NCBI RefSeq assembly: GCF_001641755.2
Contig: NZ_LRFG02000004.1
Coordinates: forward strand, 284,449 to 348,448
Direction: 5' to 3'
Source of the DNA: Microbulbifer flavimaris
Lineage (GTDB): Bacteria > Pseudomonadota > Gammaproteobacteria > Pseudomonadales > Cellvibrionaceae
Length of the DNA: 64,000 nt
Positions 1-9,696 of the stretch are shown in pieces; within the stretch, counting starts at the first letter, position 1, and each line of letters opens with the position of its first letter. Position numbers and translations under genes: made by a program. Below the pieces are notes generated by a model. It was not told the origin of the DNA. It saw only the letters and a list, made by a program, of their open reading frames with translations, and did not search any database.

Positions 1-438
1 ACCGTACTCGGCTCCATGTTTGCGGAAACCATACCGCTGGGCCAGTACCCCGCCAATCTTCCCAGCGATGTGGAGCTGGTCATCGTACCGGAGGTCCGCG
101 AACTGCAATTCACCATGCCCCGTGAGACCCGGGTGAATATTTTCGAGGTGTGGATCAAGTACGACATGCACGCCTATGCCCCTAACGGTGACTCCGTGGC
201 CAGCTGGGTAATCACCGCCTACGGTAAGACTCCGACGGCTTTCCTCAAATCCCGCGAGGCCGCCCTGGCCCAGGCGATCAATGTCGCCCTTCGGGATGCG
301 GGGGCCACGCTCTACACCGGCTTTGCCAAGGTGCCCGAGCTGCAGGCGCTGCTTGCGGACAAACGCCGGGCGATTTCTCTCGAGAAGATCCCGTCGCCGA
401 CGGATACCGCCAGTGCGGTGGATACGCCGGTGGAATAG
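1..438 (+). CDS. Hypothetical protein, 5'-truncated by window edge
   Basis: The frame is open from the first base, with no stop upstream of the ATG at 16, so this is probably the 3' part of a longer gene. About 145 residues are visible and end in a Thr/Asp/Ala-rich tail. The visible part reads as a compact alpha/beta domain followed by a helix (around AALAQAINVALRDAG). I do not recognise the family. It lies just before two lipoprotein genes on the same strand, so it may be an envelope protein, but no signal sequence can be seen because the N-terminus is missing. Confidence 0.6.
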   Translation, partial: TVLGSMFAETIPLGQYPANLPSDVELVIVPEVRELQFTMPRETRVNIFEVWIKYDMHAYAPNGDSVASWVITAYGKTPTAFLKSREAALAQAINVALRDAGATLYTGFAKVPELQALLADKRRAISLEKIPSPTDTASAVDTPVE

Positions 439-566
439 CGTGCAGCGAATTTGCGCACTGCGAAATCATTTGCGCAGTGCGCCTGTGCCGGCAGGGATGC
501 AGTCGCCGGCACCACAGCCCCCTGGCGATACCGCTGCGGGGGCAGACCAATTGACAGGAGGTTGTT

Positions 567-1235
567 GTGGTTAGAGCTCTTTTTGGTTTTGCGCTGGTAC
601 TGCTCAGCGGCTGTACCACCGTGGTCATCGATGAATACCGTCGCAGCGATGGCGAGCTGGCCAAAGGGGACAGCGTCGTCATCCTCGGTCGCAGACATTC
701 CAGCGATTACGAGACGGAACCGGACCTGATTGACTGCGTTGGCAAACAGTTGCACAACCCCGATGCCGGCCTGAATATCATCCCGGAGCAGCAGTTCGTA
801 GACGCCATGTATCCCTGGTTCGAACCACGCACAGCGCCCATGCACCTGCGCTCCCTGGATCGGGTCATGAAAAATGACGAGTTGCGGCAGCGGCTTGAGG
901 CCTACGGGGTGAAATACATCATCTGGATCGATGGCTCCACCGAGACTACCGCCAGCGCCGGCTCCATTGGCTGCTCCATCGGCACCGGTGGTGCGGGCTG
1001 TTTCGGCTTTGGTACCTGGGACAAGGAATCTGACTACGAGGCCTCGGTCTGGGACTTCCGCGATCAGGAGCTCTCCGGCAAGCTCAGCGCCGATGCCAAG
1101 GGCACTTCGTATATGCCGGCCATTGTCGTACCGATTCCGCTGATCGCCCGGGTTCAGAACAACGCCTGCAAGGGTATGGCCCTTCAACTGCAGGAGTTTC
1201 TGCTGCCCTCGCAGACAACAAAGCAAAAATCCTAG
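567..1235 (+). CDS. Hypothetical lipoprotein
   Basis: The 222-residue product starts at GTG with a good Shine-Dalgarno sequence (GACAGGAGG, 554-562). It has a short type II signal peptide with lipobox LLSGC, so Cys16 is the likely lipidation site. The mature part has a Gly/Cys-rich stretch around residues 130-150. I do not recognise the domain. The stop lies 15 bases before the M48 lipoprotein gene, so the two are probably co-transcribed and act in the same envelope compartment. Confidence 0.7.
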   Translation: MVRALFGFALVLLSGCTTVVIDEYRRSDGELAKGDSVVILGRRHSSDYETEPDLIDCVGKQLHNPDAGLNIIPEQQFVDAMYPWFEPRTAPMHLRSLDRVMKNDELRQRLEAYGVKYIIWIDGSTETTASAGSIGCSIGTGGAGCFGFGTWDKESDYEASVWDFRDQELSGKLSADAKGTSYMPAIVVPIPLIARVQNNACKGMALQLQEFLLPSQTTKQKS

Positions 1236-1250
1236 GGAGGCAAAGGATCG

Positions 1251-2702
1251 ATGCATACTTTCAATAAAATACTCATCGCTGCCCTCATCGCAACCACTGC
1301 CGGTTGCGCCTTCAATCCGGCCACCAACCGACCGGACCTGGTGCTGATGTCCGAGGAAAAGGAGATCAATATCGGCAAGGAAATGCATGAAAAACTGGTT
1401 GCCAGCACACCGATTTACAGAGACCCGGTTCTGACCGCCTATGTGGAGCATGTGGGGCAGAAAATTGCCAAGGCCAGTGACCGTCCCGACCTGAATTACA
1501 CCTTTACCATCATCGATAGCCAGGACATCAACGCCTTCGCCCTGCCCGGTGGCTACATCTATATCAATCGGGGGCTACTGACATACATGCGCTCTGAGGC
1601 CGAGATGGCCGCCGTACTGGCACACGAGGTTGCCCATGTGACGGCCCGTCATGCCGTACGCCAGAAAACGGCGGCGACCGGTGCCGGTGTCGCCTCCGTA
1701 TTATCAGTACTGGTGACCGGTAGTGGTGTCGTCGGTGATGTGGCCAACCTCTGGAGTACAGCGGCAGTCAAAGGCTACGGCCGCGACATGGAACTGGAGG
1801 CGGACCGCTTCGGCGCCCAGTACATGTACAACGCCGGCTACGATCCACAGGCAATGATCAATGTGATCGGGATCCTCAAGGACCAGGAAACCTTCGCCCG
1901 CCGCAAGGCCCGGCTCGAAGGGAAAAAACCACAGACCTACCACGGTGTCTTCTCCACCCACCCCCGCAACGATATCCGCCTGCAGGAAGTGGTGGCTGCG
2001 GCAGGGAAACTGCCCGAGGACAAGAAAATCACCAAGGTGGAATACTACCGGGAGAAAACCGAGGGCCTCGTCTACGGCCGGAATGCGCAGCAGACCGAGA
2101 AAAACCGCTACAACCATACCCGCCTTGGATTTTCCCTGCTTTTCCCCGAGGGCTGGAAGGTGGAAAACCAGCGTTCGGCCATCGTCGGAACGGCGCCGGA
2201 CAGCAGTGCCACCATCACCATCAAGGTCGCCAAGCGCAACGGCAACCAGCCCGCGGATATGGCTCTGCGGGAAGTCTACGATGTGCGCGAACTGGAGCAG
2301 GATGAAGCGCTCAGCCAGTACAGGCTGGTGGGCCATACCGGCAAGCTTCCATCCGCCAGCGCCGAGCGCCCGGACCGGGTCGCCGTGCTCTATTACGGTA
2401 GCCGCCAGTACATGCTCGAGGGCAAGGTCCAGGGCGAGCTCTCGGACAAGGAGGCCCAGGAGCAGTACGACAACCTCTTCCTCACCAGCATTCGCAGCTT
2501 TCGCCCACTGCGCAGGACCGATGTCATGCAGCCGGATATCAAGCGGGTGAAGTATGTTCAAGCCAATGAAAAGACCACCTTTTCGTCATTGGCGCGACAT
2601 ATGGATATCGGTGAATATGCAGAGGAACAGCTGCGCCTGTTGAATGGCTACTATCCACGGGGTGAACCCAAGCCCGGCGAGTGGATCAAGATTGTGCAGT
2701 GA
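1251..2702 (+). CDS. M48 family metalloprotease, lipoprotein
   Basis: The 483-residue product resembles BepA/LoiP-type periplasmic M48 peptidases, which degrade or help assemble outer-membrane proteins. The type II signal peptide ends in TAGC, giving lipidated Cys19. The zinc motif HEVAH sits near residue 125, and the downstream Glu ligand lies in the MELEADRFGAQYM segment near residue 182. The C-terminal third, from about residue 285, is not the TPR region of BepA; its last 60 residues end in a LysM-like segment (KPGEWIKI). A Shine-Dalgarno sequence (GGGAGGCAAAGG) precedes the ATG. Start and family are secure; the substrate is unknown. Confidence 0.9.
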   Translation: MHTFNKILIAALIATTAGCAFNPATNRPDLVLMSEEKEINIGKEMHEKLVASTPIYRDPVLTAYVEHVGQKIAKASDRPDLNYTFTIIDSQDINAFALPGGYIYINRGLLTYMRSEAEMAAVLAHEVAHVTARHAVRQKTAATGAGVASVLSVLVTGSGVVGDVANLWSTAAVKGYGRDMELEADRFGAQYMYNAGYDPQAMINVIGILKDQETFARRKARLEGKKPQTYHGVFSTHPRNDIRLQEVVAAAGKLPEDKKITKVEYYREKTEGLVYGRNAQQTEKNRYNHTRLGFSLLFPEGWKVENQRSAIVGTAPDSSATITIKVAKRNGNQPADMALREVYDVRELEQDEALSQYRLVGHTGKLPSASAERPDRVAVLYYGSRQYMLEGKVQGELSDKEAQEQYDNLFLTSIRSFRPLRRTDVMQPDIKRVKYVQANEKTTFSSLARHMDIGEYAEEQLRLLNGYYPRGEPKPGEWIKIVQ

Positions 2703-2817
2703 TTGGTCCGGCGGCCGACACCAGGCCGCCAGACTTAGCAACAATTGGTTACGGAGGTTTTCCAGAGGTAGAAGTTAATACAGACATTCGATGTCAATAA
2801 AAATAAAGGAGAGTGCT

Positions 2818-4449
2818 ATGAACGGCCTGATGATGGGAACGCAACTCACCCTGACCGGTGTCATGCGTCACGCGCAACAGAACTTCCCCAATAGTGAAAT
2901 CGTCTCGGTCACCGCCGACAACCCGTGTCACCGCTACTGTTATCGCGATGCCTTCGAGCGCATCGGCCAGCTTGCCAATGCGCTGCAGGCCCTGGGCGCC
3001 CAGCCCGGAGACCGGATCGGCACCCTCGCCTGGAACGATTACCGGCACTTTGAGCTCTACTATGCCACCTCCTGTAGCGGCCTGGTCTGCCACACCATCA
3101 ACCCGCGCCTATTCGCCGAGCAGATCGTCTACATCATCGAACATGCGGAAGATCGCTGGCTGTTTATCGACCCGATGTTTGTGCCCCTGCTCGAGGCCCT
3201 TTCCGACCAGCTCACATCGGTCAAAGGCTATATCCTGCTGACCGACAGCGCCCATATGCCGGACACGACGCTGCCGAACGTGCACTGCTACGAGACCCTG
3301 ATCGAATCGCAGCCCACCACTTTTGACTGGCCGGAGCTGGATGAGCAGAGCGCTGCCGCACTCTGTTATACCTCTGGCACCACCGGCAACCCGAAAGGCG
3401 TGCTCTACTCTCACCGCGCCATGGTGCTGCATACCTACGGTGTTCTGCTGCCCAGCGTTTTCAACCTGCAGCAGCACGAAGCCGTCCTGCCGGTGGTCCC
3501 CATGTTTCACGTCAACGCCTGGTCTATTCCCTATGCGGTGCCGGCAGTGGGGGCCAAGCTGGTCTTCCCCGGCCCGAAAATGGCAGATGGGGAGACACTG
3601 AGCAAATTGATGAACGCCGAGGGCGTCACCATTGCCGCTGGCGTCCCCACCGTGTGGATGGCACTGCTCAACTACCTGCGCGAGAACAATGAAACGCTCT
3701 CCACCCTGAACCGGGTGGTAGTGGGAGGCTCCGCCTGCCCCTGGAACATCATGGAGGAATTCGAGCAACGGCACGGTGTCTACACCCATCACGCCTGGGG
3801 CATGACAGAGATGAGCCCCCTGGGCACCTACAACAGCCGTGTGCAAGAAGACCTGCCAGCGGAGGAGGCCCGCTCCCTGCGCCTGAAGCAGGGGGTGGCC
3901 GCTTACGGGGTCGAAATGCGCATCGTCGACGATCAGGGCAATGAACTGCCCCGCGATGGTGTCGCTTTTGGCGCTCTGCAGGTTCGCGGCCCATGGGTAT
4001 GTGAACGCTATTTCAAGGCCGAGGAATCCGCCCTCACACCCGACGGCTGGTTTGATACCGGCGATGTGGCCACCATCGATCCCAAGGGCTACCTGGGCAT
4101 TACTGACCGCACCAAGGATGTAATCAAGTCCGGCGGCGAGTGGATCTCCTCTATCGAGCTGGAAAATATCGCCATGGCCCAGCCCGGTGTCGCCGAGGCC
4201 GCAGTTGTCGGGGTGCCCCATGAGAAATGGAGTGAGCGCCCACTACTGGTCGTCACACCGAAAGTCGGGGCCCAGCTGGACGGGGACACCCTGCTCAGCG
4301 CCTTTGACGGCAAGGTCGCCAAGTGGTGGATTCCGGATGACTGTGTCGTGGTCGACGAGATCCCGCATACGGCAACGGGTAAAATCAGCAAGAAGGATCT
4401 GCGCCAGCAGTTTGCTGAACACCGCTGGCCCCAGGCCGCCACCATCTAG
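2818..4449 (+). CDS. AMP-dependent acyl-CoA synthetase (AlkK/FadD-like)
   Basis: The 543-residue enzyme should activate medium- or long-chain fatty acids to acyl-CoA through an acyl-adenylate. The P-loop CYTSGTTGNPKG is near residue 183. The adenylation motifs GWFDTGDVA and GYLGITDRTKDVIKSGGEWI are present, and the catalytic Lys of the C-terminal lid lies in HTATGKISKKDLR. An ATG at 2791 is also in frame, but the start at 2818 has a clear Shine-Dalgarno sequence (AAAGGAGAG) and is preferred. A strong hairpin terminator follows. An enoyl-CoA hydratase lies about 4 kb away on the other strand. The chain-length preference cannot be read from sequence. Confidence 0.9.
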   Translation: MNGLMMGTQLTLTGVMRHAQQNFPNSEIVSVTADNPCHRYCYRDAFERIGQLANALQALGAQPGDRIGTLAWNDYRHFELYYATSCSGLVCHTINPRLFAEQIVYIIEHAEDRWLFIDPMFVPLLEALSDQLTSVKGYILLTDSAHMPDTTLPNVHCYETLIESQPTTFDWPELDEQSAAALCYTSGTTGNPKGVLYSHRAMVLHTYGVLLPSVFNLQQHEAVLPVVPMFHVNAWSIPYAVPAVGAKLVFPGPKMADGETLSKLMNAEGVTIAAGVPTVWMALLNYLRENNETLSTLNRVVVGGSACPWNIMEEFEQRHGVYTHHAWGMTEMSPLGTYNSRVQEDLPAEEARSLRLKQGVAAYGVEMRIVDDQGNELPRDGVAFGALQVRGPWVCERYFKAEESALTPDGWFDTGDVATIDPKGYLGITDRTKDVIKSGGEWISSIELENIAMAQPGVAEAAVVGVPHEKWSERPLLVVTPKVGAQLDGDTLLSAFDGKVAKWWIPDDCVVVDEIPHTATGKISKKDLRQQFAEHRWPQAATI

Positions 4450-4462
4450 CGCTGGCCCAGGA

Positions 4463-4488
4463 AAAAGCCGGGCCCCGGGCCCGGCTTT
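4463..4488 (+). terminator. Rho-independent terminator after acyl-CoA synthetase
   Basis: Perfect GC-rich stem (GCCGGGC with GCCCGGC, four-base loop) flanked by A-rich and T-rich tracts, 14 bases after the synthetase stop. Confidence 0.8.
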
Positions 4489-4549
4489 AACAGTTCTCTT
4501 CATCTCTTTCTGGTATAAGCGGGACACCAGCAGCCGCACCGGAACAGCC

Positions 4550-5662
4550 ATGTTGCCCAATCCCCTCTTTCTCTCTCTTTGCCTGGCACTCGTCCTGACG
4601 GGACCAGTGACGGCCACTGCCGGACCGGTCGAGCCCCTGGTTATTGCCCACCGCGGCGCATCCGGCTATTTGCCAGAACATACCCTTGAGGCAAAAGCGC
4701 TGGCTTATGGCATGCGGCCGGACTTTATCGAGCAGGATCTGGTATTGAGCAAGGACGGCCACCTGATCGTCATGCACGATATCTACCTGGATGAAGTTAC
4801 CGATGTCGCCGAACGATTTCCCGGACGGGCACGGCAGGACGGGCACTTCTACACGATCGACTTCAATCTGCCGGAACTGAAACAACTGCGGGTGACGGAG
4901 GCCTTTCGCCGGCGGGGAGATCAGTTCGAACAAAAATATCCCGATCGCTTCCCGCTGTGGAAGTCGAGCTTCCAACTCTCGACATTCGAAGAGGAAATCG
5001 AACTGATTCAGGGGCTCAACCAGTCCCTGGGCTATGACATCGGCATTTACCCGGAGATCAAGAAACCCTGGTTTCACCACCGTGAGGGCCGGGATATTGC
5101 CCTGCGGACACTGCAAGTCCTCAAGCAATACGGCTACCACAGCCGAAAACAGAAGGTATTCTTGCAGAGCTTTGATCCTGAAGAGTTGCAGCGCATCGAT
5201 CGTGAGCTGATGCCGAAGATGGATATGGACCTGCCGCTGGTACAGCTCATGGCCGAGACCAGCTGGGGCGAAAAACAGGTGGAGAGAAATGGTTTCCTGG
5301 TCAATTACAGCTACGACTGGATGCAGGAAGCTGGTGGCCTGCAGAGAATCAGCCGTTATGCCGATGCGATTGGCCCCTGGGCCGTCATGCTGCTACAGAA
5401 AAACAACGATGGCGTCCAAGCCAGCCCCCTGCGCCAGCGGGCGAAAGAGCAGGGGCTTCCGATACATGCCTTCACTTTTCGTGCCGATACACTCCCGCAG
5501 GGAATAGAGGGGTTAAAGAGCTTCGAGGCCCTGCTGACCCTGTTTGTTGGTGAACTTGCAATCGAAGGTCTGTTCACCGATCACCCGGACAAGGTGCGGG
5601 CTTTTCTCCGCCGCCATCGACAGCCTGCCGCCAGCGAGACCACGCCCGCACCCAGCTCCTGA
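4550..5662 (+). CDS. glpQ: Glycerophosphodiester phosphodiesterase, periplasmic
   Basis: The 370-residue product hydrolyses glycerophosphodiesters to glycerol-3-phosphate and an alcohol. The frame is open well upstream, but the ATG at 4550 is followed by a typical signal peptide (MLPNPLFLSLCLALVLTGPV) cleaved near residue 25. The GDPD signature VIAHRGASGYLPEHT follows, with metal and catalytic residues in EQDL and MHDIYLDEVTDV. The long insertions match the GlpQ type and not the short UgpQ type. It stands alone, without an adjacent glpT. Confidence 0.88.
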   Translation: MLPNPLFLSLCLALVLTGPVTATAGPVEPLVIAHRGASGYLPEHTLEAKALAYGMRPDFIEQDLVLSKDGHLIVMHDIYLDEVTDVAERFPGRARQDGHFYTIDFNLPELKQLRVTEAFRRRGDQFEQKYPDRFPLWKSSFQLSTFEEEIELIQGLNQSLGYDIGIYPEIKKPWFHHREGRDIALRTLQVLKQYGYHSRKQKVFLQSFDPEELQRIDRELMPKMDMDLPLVQLMAETSWGEKQVERNGFLVNYSYDWMQEAGGLQRISRYADAIGPWAVMLLQKNNDGVQASPLRQRAKEQGLPIHAFTFRADTLPQGIEGLKSFEALLTLFVGELAIEGLFTDHPDKVRAFLRRHRQPAASETTPAPSS

Positions 5663-5836
5663 CACCTGCCATGAGGCCTGCCTGTGGCGGCGCCTCACGC
5701 AGGGGTACTGCCTCCGCGAGCCCCCTACGGGCTGATAACTATACTGAAGCGGCACGATGATTGCTGACGTAAGGACTCGCTGAGGCGCGACCAATACTAC
5801 AGACCGCCAACCCGGGTATCGCGGGCAAGGCTCCCC

Positions 5837-6223
5837 ATGATGGAAACTGAACTGCAGTCACTTATACAGTCCACCAACGCCCTTGTGGAACTTGCAGGCT
5901 TTGCGATCGAGGTTTTTGGTGTCCTGGTGATGATCGTCGCTACCGTTCATTCCACCATCCATTTCCTGAAAATCCGCGCGACTGTCAGCCATGAGGAATC
6001 CTACACGCGCTACCGCCAGAACCTCGGTCGCGGCATTATCCTCGGGCTGGAGTTTCTGATAGCGGGCGATATTGTCAGGACCGTCATCGTCGCTCAGACC
6101 CTGGAGAACGTTGGCATCCTGGCGGTGATTGTTTTTATTCGCACCTTCCTCGGTATCACCCTGCACCTGGAGGTGGAGGGACGCTGGCCCTGGCAAAGCC
6201 GTTCGCAACCACCGGTAAAGTAA
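5837..6223 (+). CDS. DUF1622 family membrane protein
   Basis: The 128-residue protein has three predicted membrane helices (about residues 16-42, 65-88 and 92-112), joined by a conserved polar loop containing YTRYRQNLGRGIILGLEFLIAGDI. This pattern is typical of DUF1622, an uncharacterised inner-membrane family. The first two codons are both ATG, so the exact start is ambiguous by one codon. The function is unknown. Confidence 0.8.
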   Translation: MMETELQSLIQSTNALVELAGFAIEVFGVLVMIVATVHSTIHFLKIRATVSHEESYTRYRQNLGRGIILGLEFLIAGDIVRTVIVAQTLENVGILAVIVFIRTFLGITLHLEVEGRWPWQSRSQPPVK

Positions 6224-6309
6224 CCACTCACCAGCCAAAACGAGACCCCTACCCTCGCAAGGCTGACAACAGAAAGCGACGGGAAGATACCGACCCCGGT
6301 TGCAGCCAC

Positions 6310-7302
6310 GTGGGCGCACGGCAACAATGGCCCCGTCCTCGCCGCGCAATAAGCCGAAAACGGGTGCGTCGTGGCAAAAGGGAAATAAGCAACCATTCAA
6401 GGGAAACAGTCATCACCCAGTCATACCAGGCCCGGCGACCTCTTGCCCTGACAGCACTTGCCATGTGCGCCTTTGCCGGCAATTCACTGCTCTGCCGCGC
6501 TGCGCTGGCAAACACCACGATCGACCCGGCCAGCTTTACCGCGATTCGTCTCGCCTCCGGGGCCGCGTTTCTCTCCCTGCTGGTTGCATGGCAGCGGAAA
6601 AGCATATCCGGTGCCGGCAGCTGGTGCTCCGCCACCCTGCTATTTCTGTACGCGGCGGCCTTTTCCTATGCGTATATCAGCCTCTCTGCGGCGACCGGGG
6701 CATTACTGCTGTTCGGCGCTGTGCAGATCACCATGATCGGCGTTGGTTTCAGTCGCGGTGAGCGACTGACTGCGGGGCAGGTGACAGGTGCGGCGCTCGC
6801 CCTAGCCGGGCTGATTGGCCTGCTACTGCCCGGCATCACCGCTCCGGAGCCTCTCGGGGCGATGCTGATGGTCGCGGCCGGAATTGCCTGGGGTGGTTAT
6901 TCTCTTCGCGGCCGCCACGCTACTGATGCCACCCTGGCTACCACCGGCAATTTTATCCGTACCCTGCCCCTGGCCGCCCTGCTGATGTTGCTGGCATCCG
7001 GTAGCCTCTCCATTGACGCCACTGGCACACTGCTCGCTATCGCATCTGGTGCTCTGGCCTCAGGTCTCGGCTATGCACTCTGGTATGCAGCATTGCCCTA
7101 CTTACGTGCCAGCAGTGCTGCCACCGTGCAGTTGAGCGTACCCGTCATCACCGCACTTGCCGGCGCGCTGTTATTGTCCGAACCTATTTCCCTGCGACTG
7201 GCAATTGCCTCCATCGTGACTCTGGGTGGCATCGCCATGGTGATTCACTATGGCCGCGCCCGATCGATTCCAAACACGGAGCCACCGCAGAACGACAAAT
7301 AA
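6310..7302 (+). CDS. DMT superfamily (EamA) transporter
   Basis: The product has about ten hydrophobic helices in two EamA repeats, typical of 10-TM drug/metabolite exporters. The first recognisable helix is [20 protein letters not shown]. The start is uncertain: the ATG at 6310 adds about 40 very basic, non-family residues, whereas GTG at 6364 would give a more usual length. A purine-rich stretch (AAGGGAAAC) before an ATC near 6412 is notable, but ATC is a rare start. The substrate is unknown. Confidence 0.82.
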   Translation: MGARQQWPRPRRAISRKRVRRGKREISNHSRETVITQSYQARRPLALTALAMCAFAGNSLLCRAALANTTIDPASFTAIRLASGAAFLSLLVAWQRKSISGAGSWCSATLLFLYAAAFSYAYISLSAATGALLLFGAVQITMIGVGFSRGERLTAGQVTGAALALAGLIGLLLPGITAPEPLGAMLMVAAGIAWGGYSLRGRHATDATLATTGNFIRTLPLAALLMLLASGSLSIDATGTLLAIASGALASGLGYALWYAALPYLRASSAATVQLSVPVITALAGALLLSEPISLRLAIASIVTLGGIAMVIHYGRARSIPNTEPPQNDK

Positions 7303-7375
7303 CGCTGACGCGATATGCCACATCGCAACAGCGCGCCCCCGGTTTCATTCAATCCACAACCACGGAGAGCAAATT

Positions 7376-7696
7376 TTGCTGAAAACCACTACCAGCACGG
7401 TCGAGGGACAGGAAGTCCGGGAGTATCTGGGCGTCGTCGTGGGAGAGGCCATTCTCGGCGCCAATGTCTTCAAAGATATCTTCGGCTCCATCCGCGACAT
7501 CGTCGGCGGACGCTCCGGATCCTATGAAAAGGAGATGGCACGGGCCAGGGATCTGGCTTTCGCCGACATGGAGGAGAGCGCCAGGTCCATGGGCGCCAAT
7601 GCCATTATCGGCATCGATATCGATTACGAGGTAGTCGGGGCCCAGGGGGCGATGATGATGGTCAGTGTCAGCGGTACCGCCGTTCGGCTGCGCTGA
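7376..7696 (+). CDS. YbjQ/UPF0145 family protein
   Basis: The 106-residue product is a member of the YbjQ family of small pentameric proteins of unclear role. Family features are the N-terminal [19 protein letters not shown], the [11 protein letters not shown] turn and [14 protein letters not shown]. The frame is open upstream from 7250, but homology begins at the TTG at 7376, which has CGGAGAG a few bases upstream, so the TTG start is preferred. Confidence 0.85.
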   Translation: MLKTTTSTVEGQEVREYLGVVVGEAILGANVFKDIFGSIRDIVGGRSGSYEKEMARARDLAFADMEESARSMGANAIIGIDIDYEVVGAQGAMMMVSVSGTAVRLR

Positions 7697-7806
7697 ATGC
7701 TTTGTGCGCCACTGGCGGAGTGCGGTGATTGGTATAGGCTAAATAAAGCGATGTGTTGGACGCACCGACACCCTGCAAACGACAACAATTTGTTGAGGAG
7801 GCCGCC

Positions 7807-8040
7807 ATGCAATGCCCATCCTGCAAGGACGTCAGCTTAGTAAATGCAGAACGTGAGGCAATCGAGATCGATTACTGCCCCAACTGTCACGGAATCTGGC
7901 TTGACCGTGGTGAATTGGACAAAATCATCGAGCGCTCTGTCAGCGACGCAATGGGCCCCGGCGCCGCCCACCGCGAGCAACACGTCCAGAAGCCCCACAA
8001 GCAGAAGCGTAACTTGATTACTGAACTGTTCGATTTCTGA
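7807..8040 (+). CDS. TFIIB-type zinc-ribbon protein
   Basis: The 77-residue protein has an N-terminal zinc ribbon: CPSC at residues 3-6 and CPNC about 20 residues later, followed by the conserved GIWLDRGELDKI. This is the zf-TFIIB family. The C-terminal half is His/Lys-rich and may be disordered. The ATG at 7807 is preceded by GAGGAGG. Its partner is unknown. Confidence 0.85.
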   Translation: MQCPSCKDVSLVNAEREAIEIDYCPNCHGIWLDRGELDKIIERSVSDAMGPGAAHREQHVQKPHKQKRNLITELFDF

Positions 8041-8135
8041 CAGCAGACTGGATCGGGGCTGGCAATCCGGGCTGGCCCATCGCCCTGATTTGCCGATATA
8101 TTATCGAGATGAAAGCAAAATCATAAGGGGCAGCC

Positions 8136-8480
8136 ATGGAACCTGATCGCACGCACTTTCTCTCTGAGGTGGAAGCGAGACTGCTCCGGCTTTTTTCCGC
8201 CTCCAAAAGCGGTTACCGCACCTCGCCGCAGGAACGCCACCGACTGGAGGGATTCATGCAGGCAGGCGTGTTCCTTGGCTTGACCGACAACGCGGCGCTG
8301 GAAGCATTGATGGAACAATGCCACCAGGCGGTGTTCAACAAGAGCATCGCCGAGCGCAGGGCGGAAAATCCGCTCAACGCCAGCTATGAACGCATCGATT
8401 ACAGCCCCTACGAGCAGCCCGCCTATACACGACGTCAAGGCCGCAGGACGCGGCAAAAAGAATCCCAGGAGGCCGGCTGA
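8136..8480 (+). CDS. Conserved hypothetical protein
   Basis: The 114-residue soluble protein is preceded by a good Shine-Dalgarno sequence (AAGGGGCAG). It is largely helical (EARLLRLFSASKSGY, RHRLEGFMQAGVFLGL), with a basic, Gln/Arg-rich C-terminus. No family is recognised. A GC-rich inverted repeat overlaps its end and may separate it from the convergent enoyl-CoA hydratase. Confidence 0.65.
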   Translation: MEPDRTHFLSEVEARLLRLFSASKSGYRTSPQERHRLEGFMQAGVFLGLTDNAALEALMEQCHQAVFNKSIAERRAENPLNASYERIDYSPYEQPAYTRRQGRRTRQKESQEAG

Positions 8481-8504
8481 AACCGGCCGGGCAAAACGCA
8501 GCGA

Positions 8505-9284
8505 TTACTCGAACCGGGAAAAGTCCGCGGGCCGCTTTTCCATAAACGCGGTCGCCGCTTCCTTGAACTCATCTGAGCCCAGGCGCTTCTGGAAGTGCAG
8601 CGCCTCCTCCTGAATCACCTGCGAGCCCGCATCCCGGGTTCCCGCACGCAACAGGCGCTTGGTCAGTCGTACCGCTTCCGGTGCCTTGGTGGCCAGCTCC
8701 GCTGCGGCCAGCCGCGCCTGCGTCAGCACCTCATCGGCCGGTAACGCGGCATTGCAGAGCCCCAACGTCACCGCTTCCCCGGCATCAAACTTTTTGCCCA
8801 GCAGCAACAACTCCGAGGCACGGGCATGGCCCATGATACGGGGTATGAAAAAGCTGGAGCCGTATTCCGGGCACAGCCCCAGATCGACAAACGGCATCTT
8901 GAACATGGCGTCGTCACCGGCAAATGCCAGATCGCAGTGCAGCAGCATGGTGGTGCCGATACCCACGGCGGGACCGTTGATTGCAGCCACAACCGGCTTG
9001 GGGAAGTTGTACAGCGCCACCATGAATTGGAAGACCGGAGACTCTTCGTTGGATGCAGAACCACCAAGGAAATCCATCAGGTCGTTGCCACTGGTAAACA
9101 CACCCTCTGCACCAGTGATGATCACGACACGCACCTCGGCATTGTCGGCGGCACTGTTCAGGAGTTCTGCCATAGCGGAATACATGGCCATGGTCAGCGC
9201 ATTCTTACGGTCGGGGCGGTTGATGGTGATCTCCAGCACGCGATCGGTCAATTGCGCCTGGATCTCTGCACATGAGCTCTGCAT
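8505..9284 (-). CDS. Enoyl-CoA hydratase/isomerase (crotonase family)
   Basis: The 259-residue crotonase-fold enzyme probably acts in fatty-acid or aromatic acyl-CoA breakdown. The first CoA-binding/oxyanion segment is NRPDRKNALTMAMY. The second is NGPAVGIGTTMLLHCDLAFA, followed by MPFVDLGLCPEYGSSFF, where the acidic active-site position falls. The frame is open to 9410, but the ATG at 9284 follows GGAGAGGCCC and fits family length. The absence of a clear second catalytic Glu suggests isomerase activity is possible. Confidence 0.87.
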   Translation of the reverse strand: MQSSCAEIQAQLTDRVLEITINRPDRKNALTMAMYSAMAELLNSAADNAEVRVVIITGAEGVFTSGNDLMDFLGGSASNEESPVFQFMVALYNFPKPVVAAINGPAVGIGTTMLLHCDLAFAGDDAMFKMPFVDLGLCPEYGSSFFIPRIMGHARASELLLLGKKFDAGEAVTLGLCNAALPADEVLTQARLAAAELATKAPEAVRLTKRLLRAGTRDAGSQVIQEEALHFQKRLGSDEFKEAATAFMEKRPADFSRFE

Positions 9285-9468
9285 GGGCCTCTCCGGATGA
9301 TTCGATAGGAAGGCGGGTGTGCCAACAGGCTGAAGCGCCGCCGTGGATAGCCCCATGGTAGCGGCTCTGACTGGTATTGGCAGTTCCGAATCGCTCAGAT
9401 TGGGTGACACCCCTTAACTTCAGCCAGACCATGGCCAACTACAGGGCAAAGCAGTCGGAATTGCAGGT

Positions 9469-9572
9469 AAAGCGCTGGGACGAGTCATTCGAAACCGTCG
9501 GTGCCAGGGACGGCACCGACGGAGCTACAGGGACGTATTCATGCGTTTTCGAATGACTCGTCCCAGTGCTTT
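9469..9572. repeat. Nested palindromic element, copy 1
   Basis: The outer arms at 9469-9494 and 9547-9572 pair at 25 of 26 positions (AAAGCGCTGGGACGAGTC...). Inside is a perfect 11-bp hairpin (CCGTCGGTGCC at 9495-9505 with its complement at 9512-9522), followed by AGCTACAGGGACGTATTC. Copy 2, about 125 bp downstream, has the same inner hairpin-plus-tail layout in inverted orientation but different outer arms. Confidence 0.85.
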
Positions 9573-9620
9573 GCCGCCACTCAGGCTGCAACTTGCGCAG
9601 CACCACACCCAGCATAGAGA

Positions 9621-9645
9621 AAAGGCGCCCGAAGGCGCCTCAGAT
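9621..9645 (-). terminator. Hairpin terminator with TTCG loop
   Basis: Read on the minus strand, the stem AGGCGCC/GGCGCCT closes a TTCG loop and is followed by TTTTCTC. It lies about 200 bases downstream of the amidinohydrolase gene and could end that transcript. Confidence 0.6.
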
Positions 9646-9696
9646 CATTGCCAAACCCACCTTCACCCTGTTGCTGAGTCGGGTGGCGGCAATGCA

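Noticed and set aside
4187..4549. N-terminal extension of the glycerophosphodiesterase frame
   Set aside because: It overlaps the acyl-CoA synthetase gene and its terminator; the signal peptide begins at 4550.
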